DNA of 26,784 bases from CAZRUA01 sp964603125. GTDB taxonomy: Bacteria > Bacteroidota > Bacteroidia > B-17B0 > Aurantibacillaceae. Below are positions 18,079 to 25,140 of this stretch, piece by piece (the stretch's first letter is position 1; the number at the start of each line of letters is the position of its first letter). Under the pieces are notes generated by a model that made no database searches, had not been told where the DNA came from, and was given only the letters and a program-made list of their open reading frames with translations. The stretch is taken from assembly GCA_964603125.1 (NCBI GenBank), contig CAZRUA010000046.1, positions 1 through 26,784 of the forward strand. Direction: 5' to 3'. The translations under genes and the position numbers were made by a program.

Positions 18079-19362
18079 TTAATATAAATCTATAAGTTCT
18101 GGAAAAACATCTATTGTTTTCTCATTTCTGATTTTATCCATTTCGTTACTATTTTTAACAAACAAATGTAACTCGTCCTCTTTAGTTGAAACCATTAACA
18201 CTTTTATTACATTCTCGAACTGCTTAATCATATAATCGAATTTTTCACTACTAACATAATTTTGTTTCAAAATCCACTCCATGTGGTACTTATACTTTTC
18301 CAATGCTTTAGCTTTAAACTTGTTGGGCAATATACTAACACTAAGTTCTTTGGGCACTACAAGTAAGGTTGGAATAAAATCTTCAACACTACAAAACTTC
18401 TGTTCAACCCATTCTTTATGAAAATCGGGCAAATGAAGTAAATTATATATATTTATTGTAGATGAAACAATAAATTCAACATGAGGAAGTTTTTCTTTAA
18501 TTATTTTTCTGTTTTCAATAACATTATCCCATTTCAAGTTCTTCCTTAAAAATTCACCTCTCTTGCCATTTGCATCTAAACTAGCAGCTACACTAATTTT
18601 AGGAAACCGTTCCCATAAATTTACTACATCATTATTCTTATAATTTAAAGAAGAAAAGTTTGTATTGTATGTTAAACGCACACTTGTTTTATTATTCTCA
18701 ATGAGTAATTGTAACAATTGATAATGCTCGTCCATAACAATAGGTTCACCTCCAGCAAAATAAAGCTCTTCCAGATTTGGAAGCATTTCTTTGAACTGAA
18801 CAAAAAAAGAATCTATATTTTCAAATGAGTATGTTAACGCTTTAACATCTTCTTTAATCATACCCAACTTTATAGCATCATTAAACCAACTTGAACTTGA
18901 CCAAGGACCACAAATACGACATTTCAAATTACATACATTTGAAAAACGTATATCAAAATAAACAGGTTCAACATTGCCAATTTCCCCTAGTTTATTGGTT
19001 GATAAAACTAAATCGAGTTTATGTTTATACTTTTCGTTTGTAATTTTTCGAAGGCTTGTGAAACCATTTTTTTCTCGCATAAAACAGGATTCACAACGCT
19101 TATCTATTTTACCCTGAAGGATACTTTTTCGAAATAATTTAATTTTATCCCCTTGCCAAATTTCCATAATGGATTGTTTGTTAATGTCGCCAAAGGCTTG
19201 TTCTACCTGCCAAGGAGCTTGACAACATGGAGTTACAGTACCATATTGCGTAACATGAAAGTGAACCCAAGGCATAATACAAAAAGTATTACTTTTAGTA
19301 ATTGAAAAATCCTCTTTACGTTTTTTACGTTTAAATATTTTCTCCCAAAAATTCAAGCTCAA
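18079..19362 (-). CDS. Radical SAM protein with N-terminal Twitch/SPASM-like cluster domain
   Basis: This 427-residue enzyme is probably cytosolic and membrane-associated. The radical SAM cluster motif is CNLKCRIC (Cys144, Cys148, Cys151; Cx3Cx2C), followed by the SAM-binding AGGEP at 203-207. An auxiliary FeS-cluster domain precedes the core, with FCIMPW (Cys28), TPCCQ (Cys46-47) and CESC (Cys90, Cys93). This order, auxiliary domain before the core, matches the N-terminal-Twitch radical SAM group. The first ATG in frame lies beyond the conserved Cys28, so a TTG start is needed (19360-19362, or 19354-19356); no ATG occurs upstream before the in-frame stop. The N-terminus is aromatic and basic (LNFWEKIFKRKKRK), like a membrane-touching helix. 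It heads the minus-strand glycan run. The reaction is unknown; sugar or lipid modification, or peptide maturation, are options. Confidence 0.82.
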   Translation of the reverse strand: MSLNFWEKIFKRKKRKEDFSITKSNTFCIMPWVHFHVTQYGTVTPCCQAPWQVEQAFGDINKQSIMEIWQGDKIKLFRKSILQGKIDKRCESCFMREKNGFTSLRKITNEKYKHKLDLVLSTNKLGEIGNVEPVYFDIRFSNVCNLKCRICGPWSSSSWFNDAIKLGMIKEDVKALTYSFENIDSFFVQFKEMLPNLEELYFAGGEPIVMDEHYQLLQLLIENNKTSVRLTYNTNFSSLNYKNNDVVNLWERFPKISVAASLDANGKRGEFLRKNLKWDNVIENRKIIKEKLPHVEFIVSSTINIYNLLHLPDFHKEWVEQKFCSVEDFIPTLLVVPKELSVSILPNKFKAKALEKYKYHMEWILKQNYVSSEKFDYMIKQFENVIKVLMVSTKEDELHLFVKNSNEMDKIRNEKTIDVFPELIDLY

Positions 19363-19423
19363 AAGTTTATGATTGCAAGGTAATAATATTTATAAAATAT
19401 ATGGTTTCCTTATACAGAAAACA

Positions 19424-19455
19424 CTTGTAAACCACATTTATTTTCGGTATTTTTG
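19424..19455 (+). promoter_or_regulatory. Probable Bacteroidota promoter for the PhyH/ABC operon
   Basis: CTTG at 19424-19427 and TATTTTTG at 19448-19455 are 20 bp apart. They fit the Bacteroidota sigma-A pattern of TTG near -33 and TAnnTTTG near -7. Transcription would begin only a few bases before the ATG at 19463, implying a leaderless or very short leader. The site sits in the 100-bp divergent gap between the two operons. No similarly good match was found for the opposite operon in this gap. Confidence 0.5.
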
Positions 19456-19462
19456 AAACATT

Positions 19463-20500
19463 ATGGATGTAAAAGTTCTCGGCACATATAAAGATTGGAA
19501 ACCGGTTTATCATTCCGTTATCAAAGATAAAAATCTTGCTGACATAATACACTCTCAAGGCTACGCTGTGGTTTCATTAATAAATCAGGAACAGATAAAT
19601 GAATTAAGAGATTTCTATCAAAAGGAGCATCAACTTAAGATAGAAAATGGTGGAATGTTTTATAGTTTATATTCAAGAGATTTGAATTATAGAAAAAAAG
19701 TGCACGAAACAATTAATAAACTGTTACAACCAACTTTAGACAATTATTTTTCCGACTATAAAAACATTGTAAATACATTTATAACTAAGTCGCCAGGACC
19801 AGAGAGTGAATTTTATGTTCACCAAGACACAACAGCTTTGGATGAATATAAACATTCTCCATTAAGTGTGTGGATTCCTTTACAAGATATTAGCCCTAAA
19901 AATGGTGCTTTGGGTGTTATTGAAAAAACGCATTGGTTTTTTTCTCCATATCGTGGCATTTCATTCAACAGTCCATTTCAAAAAATCAATAGAACTTTAC
20001 GAGAATACTTAAAACCTATTTATCTCAAAGCTGGTGAAGCTATTATTTTTGACTCAAGGATTGTACATCATTCAATGCCCAATATATCTAAATCAGATAG
20101 GATAGTAGTCCTTTGTGGTATTTTTCCAAAAAATGCTGAGTTTACAATTTGCTATAAAGAACCTGAATCAAACAAGATAGAATTAATTAAACAAGATGAT
20201 AGTTTTATTCTTGAAAACGAAAGTTTCTTTTATGATTGTCATTCTCGGCCAAAAAAAGGAATTAAAATAAAGGAAGTAGAAAATGATTTTCCAGAAATGA
20301 CGGAAGAAACATTTACAGAGCTTTGCAAATTAAATAGGATTGAAAAACTTAATTTGATTGAGAACGAGCAGAACATAAACTGCAATTTTATTGCTGAACC
20401 AAACGGCATTAACTTATATCAAACTGAAGAAAAGCCATCTGTTTCGAAAAAATCGGTTTGGGATAGTTTAAAAAAACATTTTACTTTAAACAATCGCTAA
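19463..20500 (+). CDS. Phytanoyl-CoA dioxygenase (PhyH) family oxygenase, single domain
   Basis: This 345-residue protein has no signal peptide. PhyH proteins are Fe(II)/2-oxoglutarate-dependent oxygenases that usually hydroxylate an unactivated carbon, with release of CO2 and succinate. The metal facial triad is intact: His120 and Asp122 in VHQDTTALDEY, and distal His202 in DSRIVHHSMPN. Arg213 is well placed to bind 2-oxoglutarate. LSVWIPLQD and KNGALGVIEKTH are family landmarks. After the core (~25-225) comes a C-terminal extension ending in a short tail, VWDSLKKHF, resembling the FF-basic tails of its neighbours. It is the first gene after the promoter, 13 bp before the permease. It cannot be told from sequence whether the substrate is a lipid, a sugar nucleotide or a glycan. 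Confidence 0.85.
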   Translation: MDVKVLGTYKDWKPVYHSVIKDKNLADIIHSQGYAVVSLINQEQINELRDFYQKEHQLKIENGGMFYSLYSRDLNYRKKVHETINKLLQPTLDNYFSDYKNIVNTFITKSPGPESEFYVHQDTTALDEYKHSPLSVWIPLQDISPKNGALGVIEKTHWFFSPYRGISFNSPFQKINRTLREYLKPIYLKAGEAIIFDSRIVHHSMPNISKSDRIVVLCGIFPKNAEFTICYKEPESNKIELIKQDDSFILENESFFYDCHSRPKKGIKIKEVENDFPEMTEETFTELCKLNRIEKLNLIENEQNINCNFIAEPNGINLYQTEEKPSVSKKSVWDSLKKHFTLNNR

Positions 20501-20513
20501 TTAAATTACTTAT

Positions 20514-21332
20514 ATGTCGAGTAAAATAATAAGCAACCTGCCTTATACCATTAAAAACTACCTTCAAAAGTTAGCAAACAATGGCTATTTAATAAGAGTG
20601 CTTGCTACAAGAGAACTAAAAATAAAGTACAGTAGGACTTTTTTTGGTATTGGCTGGGTTATACTTCAACCATTGGTGGTTGTTACTGTGTATACAGTGT
20701 TTTTTAAAAATTTCATTAAATTAGATACGCAGCAAATACCATATCCACAGTTTGTGTTAACAGGTTTAGTGCTTTGGTATTTGTTTACAGGAATTATAAG
20801 TAAATGTTCTCATGCAATTTTAGAATCCAGTGATTTAATTAGCAAAATTTCTTTTCCAAGGATTATAATCGTTTTTGTAAAATGCATTCCTATTATACTA
20901 GAATGTTTTGTTTTGCTCATAATTTGTTTTATTGTGCTATTTGCAACTAAAACCGGGATGGGAATAAATTCTATAACCTCCATTTTCTACTTTATTCAAA
21001 CAACGATTCTAGCATTTAGTATAGGGCTATTTTGCAGCATTTTAGCCTTAAAATATAGAGATTTAGTACATGCCATTCCATTTGTAATAAATTTTGGCAT
21101 TTGGCTAACCCCGGTTTTTTACTCAAGTAATATTGTACCTGCTGAGTATAAAGACATATTTGTTTATTGCAACCCTTTAGCACTATCTCTTGAAGGAATG
21201 AGAGGTGCTATTTTTCACAACAGTGGAATTTCATTACCAATGCTAATTTTATTTATCATTACAATTTCACTGTTTATTGTTTCATTCTACACTTTTGTTA
21301 AATTTGAAAAACGAATCGTAGAAAATTTATAA
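20514..21332 (+). CDS. ABC-2 type polysaccharide export permease (Wzm/TagG-like)
   Basis: The 272-residue inner-membrane protein has a six-span ABC-2 topology (about 44-66, 80-98, 116-144, 152-178, 186-206, 240-262). The N-terminal cytoplasmic stretch has RELKIKYSRTFFGIGWVILQ (33-52), the strongly conserved R-x-KxxY-x-T-xLGxxW pattern of polysaccharide, O-antigen and teichoic-acid exporters. WLTPVFYSS (197-205) and a CNPLAL segment (219-224) are also typical. It would form the channel that moves a completed lipid-linked glycan to the periplasmic face. Its ATPase partner (Wzt) is not in the window and may lie downstream of the right edge. It is embedded between PhyH genes (13 bp and 7 bp gaps), which ties the oxygenases to an exported glycan. 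Confidence 0.88.
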   Translation: MSSKIISNLPYTIKNYLQKLANNGYLIRVLATRELKIKYSRTFFGIGWVILQPLVVVTVYTVFFKNFIKLDTQQIPYPQFVLTGLVLWYLFTGIISKCSHAILESSDLISKISFPRIIIVFVKCIPIILECFVLLIICFIVLFATKTGMGINSITSIFYFIQTTILAFSIGLFCSILALKYRDLVHAIPFVINFGIWLTPVFYSSNIVPAEYKDIFVYCNPLALSLEGMRGAIFHNSGISLPMLILFIITISLFIVSFYTFVKFEKRIVENL

Positions 21333-21339
21333 TTACAAC

Positions 21340-23340
21340 ATGCCCAATATAGTTTTTAAAAACCCTGAACTTGAAAAAGAATTTAACCTAAAAGGCTATG
21401 TTACGGTTCCTTTTCTTTCCGCTGAAGAAGTAGAAGATTTAAAAAAAATGTTTTTTGATACAATTGAGCAAAGTGGTGGTCCTAAAACCGCAGATAATGT
21501 TGATTTTGATAGTAAGAGTTCTATCAGTTACGATTTCACTTTTATTGATAAAAACATTGATTACAAGAAAAAAGTATTTGAAATTATTACTCAAAAATTT
21601 CAACCAATTGCTGATAAGTACTTAAATAACTACAAACCAATTATAGCCAACTATATTCGTAAAAAACAAGACGGTGGAGAAGTTCCTATGCATCAAAACT
21701 GGGCTTTTGTTGATGAAGTAAATTACACTTCCGTTTCAGTTTGGGTTCCACTAGTTGATAGCAATGAAGAAAATGGAACGCTACAAATGGTTGATGGTAG
21801 CCATAAAAAATTTGGACAATACAGAGGGCCAATGATCCCATGGGAGTTAAGAAATTTAACCAAGGAAATAATTGCAAATCATTTAACACCAATGAACGTA
21901 AAAGCTGGACAAGGTGTAATTTTAGATGACAGTATTGTTCATTATAGCAACATAAATAAAACTTCTGGATTAAGATTAGCTATACAACTTATTATGATAC
22001 CCTCCGAAGCTAAATCAATTCACTACCATTACGATAGAGATTCGGATCCAAATAATATTCATGCTTTAGAAACTAATGTTGATTTTTATACACATTTCCA
22101 TCCATGGCTTAAACCCCAAGGAATGAAACAAATTGCAACAATAAATTATGTTCCAAAAGATTTTACATACCAAGATTTTTTAAACGGTATGGAATCAAAA
22201 AGATTTGATATTGATGGAGAACCTTTAAAATTAGACCAAAACATACCCGCACTATTTAAAGACAAATTATTACAAGATAAATTTGAGTTAGATGGCTACA
22301 TAAAAATACCACTATTAAACACTGAAGAAGTAGAGGATTTAAAAAAATATTACAATAGTTTAAAACATGAGCACATTGGTGAATATGGCTTTCATGTTAG
22401 TTTAGACAGTAATAATCCAAACTACATTGAAGGTGTTTTTAAAAAACTATTTGAAGTGCTTCCCCCAAAACTTAACTCCATTTTAACCGATTATAAAACT
22501 TTTACTGCAAGTTACGTTACCAAAGAAGCTGGGCTACAAAATATAGTTCCTCCCCATCAAGATTGGAGTTTTGTTGACGAAAGTAAATTTTGCTCAGCTA
22601 CCGTTTGGGTTCCTTTGATTGATGTAAACAAAAACAATGGCGCATTAGGTGTAATAAAAGGAAGTCATAAACTTTTTAATTACCCTCGTGTTTCACCTTC
22701 TCCGCAATCAAAATCAATACTTTCTGACCACCTGTTTAATCTATTTCCTTATATTGATGTAATTGATATGAAAGCTGGAGAGGCACTAATATTCAACAAC
22801 AAAACAATTCACGCTTCACCTCCAAATATTTCAGGAATTACACGCTTAGGTGTTGGAATTGGGATAACGCAAAAAAATGCTGAACTACTTCATTATTACG
22901 AGTTACCAAACAGTGAAAACATTGAAGTTTACAAAGTAAATGAAAGCTTTTTTAAAAAGTATAACAATGCCAAGCTTTCGGAGATTTATAATCAAGGTGA
23001 AAAACCAACTGAATTAGAGAAAATAAACACTTTTAAAAAAGTAATGCCCAAATATACTAAGGAAGAAATCACAAAATTAGTATGCTCAAATCCTGAAGTT
23101 AAATATAACACCGAGCTAATGATTGAACTAGCCAATATGTACAATTACGACTTAACAGGAAAACCCAAAAACCCTGAAAACAAAAACACCGAAAACAAAA
23201 TAACTGAAAGCAATATAGAAAAAGAAAATGAGCAGCCACAAAATGAAACAAAGTGGATTGACAACAGAAGCTTTTTTGAGAAATATAGCTTTAATAACAT
23301 TGTAGGTGAAATTAAATATAGACTAGGAAAGAAAGGATAA
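21340..23340 (+). CDS. Double-domain PhyH oxygenase with HxN in the first domain
   Basis: This 666-residue protein contains two tandem PhyH-type domains. Domain 1 (~1-295) has MHQNWAFVDE: His118 is present but the metal-binding Asp is Asn120; the distal His201 (SIVHYSNINK) and Arg212 remain. Domain 2 (~300-590) has a complete set: His406 and Asp408 (PHQDWSFVDE), His491 (TIHASPPN), Arg502. Domain 1 may bind metal weakly or act as a substrate or partner module; domain 2 should be catalytic. An Asn/Glu/Lys-rich low-complexity linker (~608-640) leads to an amphipathic tail starting SFFEKYSFNNIV (644-655), closely matched in the downstream PhyH-methyltransferase fusion. The stop overlaps the next ATG by 1 bp. 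Confidence 0.87.
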   Translation: MPNIVFKNPELEKEFNLKGYVTVPFLSAEEVEDLKKMFFDTIEQSGGPKTADNVDFDSKSSISYDFTFIDKNIDYKKKVFEIITQKFQPIADKYLNNYKPIIANYIRKKQDGGEVPMHQNWAFVDEVNYTSVSVWVPLVDSNEENGTLQMVDGSHKKFGQYRGPMIPWELRNLTKEIIANHLTPMNVKAGQGVILDDSIVHYSNINKTSGLRLAIQLIMIPSEAKSIHYHYDRDSDPNNIHALETNVDFYTHFHPWLKPQGMKQIATINYVPKDFTYQDFLNGMESKRFDIDGEPLKLDQNIPALFKDKLLQDKFELDGYIKIPLLNTEEVEDLKKYYNSLKHEHIGEYGFHVSLDSNNPNYIEGVFKKLFEVLPPKLNSILTDYKTFTASYVTKEAGLQNIVPPHQDWSFVDESKFCSATVWVPLIDVNKNNGALGVIKGSHKLFNYPRVSPSPQSKSILSDHLFNLFPYIDVIDMKAGEALIFNNKTIHASPPNISGITRLGVGIGITQKNAELLHYYELPNSENIEVYKVNESFFKKYNNAKLSEIYNQGEKPTELEKINTFKKVMPKYTKEEITKLVCSNPEVKYNTELMIELANMYNYDLTGKPKNPENKNTENKITESNIEKENEQPQNETKWIDNRSFFEKYSFNNIVGEIKYRLGKKG

Positions 23341-24254
23341 TGTTAAACTTTAACCATAAAGCGCGCGTTTTTAAAGATATTGTATTGCAAAAGCAATTGA
23401 ATGATAATGGATTTGTTGTTTTAGATTTCTTAAATGATTCAGAATTGAATTACTTACTTAATTTTTATAAAACAAAACATCCAGAAAATATAAACGGATT
23501 CTATACTAGCACATTTGCTAAAGACACTGAATACCGCAAAGATGTTGATTTGGCAATCCAAAGTCAAATGAAAAGGAATTTAGACAATTACTTTGTTGAT
23601 TATAAAGTTCACTGTGGAAGTTTTATTGTAAAAGGAGCTGATGAAAAAAGTGCATTAAAAATGCATCAAGATATGACACTTGTGGATGAATCTATTTTCA
23701 CTGGAATAAATATTTGGATTCCACTTATAGATTTAACAGAAACGAATGGAGCCATTGAGCTTTTACCAAGAAGTCATCGCCTTTTCAAAACATATCGAGG
23801 CGCAAGTCTTCCAGATATTTATGATGGAATTGAAGATAGTGTTCACAAACTAATGCAAGCATTATACCTAAAGGCTGGACAAGCTGTAATTTTTGATCAA
23901 AGTATCATTCATTATTCTCCTGCTAATAAATCAGGAGCCGTACGCCCAGTTATAAATACATTTATAACACATAAAGATGCTACAATTAAAATTTGTTATT
24001 GGGATAAAAATGATAAAAATGAAATCGAAATATTTGAACAAGAACCTGACTTTATGGTTAACTTTCAAAACTTCGGACATGACATATTCAGTCGCCCAAG
24101 CATCGGAAAATCAATAGGTTTTGTACCCTTTGATTTCCCTAAAATCACAAAGGAATTATTAATTAAAGAATATCAATTGAAAGATTCAGAAGATACTGTG
24201 ATATCTAAAACAAAAAAAAGTTTTTTTTCACGTTTATTTTCTAAAAACAACTAA
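23340..24254 (+). CDS. PhyH family oxygenase, single domain
   Basis: This 304-residue PhyH protein has an intact iron site: His109 and Asp111 (KMHQDMTLVDE), distal His191 (SIIHYSPANK), and Arg202 (AVRPVI) for 2-oxoglutarate. NIWIPLIDL and NGAIELLPRSHRLF are conserved with its neighbours. A C-terminal module after the barrel (~215-290) contains FGHDIFSRPSIGKSIGF, also seen in the next gene (FHKSIFLRPEIGESIGK). The protein ends in a short tail KKSFFSRLFSKNN. It overlaps the previous gene by 1 bp and is followed by a 1-bp gap, so it is clearly co-transcribed. Confidence 0.86.
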   Translation: MLNFNHKARVFKDIVLQKQLNDNGFVVLDFLNDSELNYLLNFYKTKHPENINGFYTSTFAKDTEYRKDVDLAIQSQMKRNLDNYFVDYKVHCGSFIVKGADEKSALKMHQDMTLVDESIFTGINIWIPLIDLTETNGAIELLPRSHRLFKTYRGASLPDIYDGIEDSVHKLMQALYLKAGQAVIFDQSIIHYSPANKSGAVRPVINTFITHKDATIKICYWDKNDKNEIEIFEQEPDFMVNFQNFGHDIFSRPSIGKSIGFVPFDFPKITKELLIKEYQLKDSEDTVISKTKKSFFSRLFSKNN

Positions 24255-24255
24255 T

Positions 24256-25140
24256 ATGGTAAATCCAATTTTTAAAAATAATAATCATCAACAGCAATTT
24301 GACAAAGAAGGCTTTTTAAAAATAAATCTTCTTACCGAAGAAGATGTAAAAAATTTAAAAGAGCTTTATACCAAATATTACCCTAACCCATCACAAGACT
24401 TTTACTCATCAAGCTACGATAACAGCTTTGAAATTAAAAAAGAAATGAGTGATGCCATTGGGAAAATAATTCTCCCAAATCTTGAAAAAATTTTTGTTGA
24501 TTATACTTGGTTTGGTTCAGCGTTTTTATCAAAAGGAAATGGCCCACGCAGCGAAATGCCAATGCATCAAGATTGGACGATTGTTGATGAAACACAATTT
24601 GTGGCATTAAATATTTGGACTCCACTACAAGATACTAATGATGAAAACGGAACACTTGAAGTTATTAAAGGAAGCCACAAATGGCACTCTGAACTTAGGG
24701 CTCCTACTCTTCCATTTTATTACAATGGATTCCAAGATAAATTAAAATCAAAATTATCATCTATTCCAACCAAAGCAACAGAAGCTATTGTTTTAAACCA
24801 GGCTGTTATTCATTATTCGAAGGCTAATACAACAAACAATATTCGTTTAGCCATTACAACAGGAATAAAATCAAAAGAAGCACCAATGATATTTCATTAC
24901 TGGGATAAAAATGAACCTAAAGTAATTGAACAATTCAAGCAAGAAGATGATTTTTTGATTCGATTCACAGATTTTCATAAGTCAATTTTTCTACGCCCAG
25001 AAATTGGAGAAAGTATTGGCAAAAAATCTTTTCAGCTACATTTAGCTAATGATCATGAAATAAACAATTTAATTTCACAGCAAGCTGAAACGCCAAACAA
25101 AACATTTTTTCAAAAAATAAAACAATGGGTAAAGAAGTAG
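24256..25140 (+). CDS. PhyH family oxygenase, single domain
   Basis: A 294-residue PhyH protein with an intact iron site: His104 and Asp106 (PMHQDWTIVDE), distal His186 (AVIHYSKAN) and Arg197 (NIRLAI). The N-terminus (IFKNNNHQQQFDKEGFLKI) aligns with the start of the 666-residue protein (VFKNPELEKEFNLKGYVTV), so the family start is well supported. It carries the same post-barrel module as the previous gene (IFLRPEIGESIG) and ends in the tail KTFFQKIKQWVKK. The final 16 bp overlap the start of the next gene, implying translational coupling. Substrate unknown. Confidence 0.86.
   Translation: MVNPIFKNNNHQQQFDKEGFLKINLLTEEDVKNLKELYTKYYPNPSQDFYSSSYDNSFEIKKEMSDAIGKIILPNLEKIFVDYTWFGSAFLSKGNGPRSEMPMHQDWTIVDETQFVALNIWTPLQDTNDENGTLEVIKGSHKWHSELRAPTLPFYYNGFQDKLKSKLSSIPTKATEAIVLNQAVIHYSKANTTNNIRLAITTGIKSKEAPMIFHYWDKNEPKVIEQFKQEDDFLIRFTDFHKSIFLRPEIGESIGKKSFQLHLANDHEINNLISQQAETPNKTFFQKIKQWVKK

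Noticed and set aside
19367..19558. Minus-strand 63-codon open frame across the divergent gap
   Set aside because: It overlaps the promoter and the start of the PhyH gene, has no recognisable features and no supporting context.
21686..21892. Minus-strand 68-codon open frame
   Set aside because: Antisense to the first PhyH domain core, which is clearly the coding strand.
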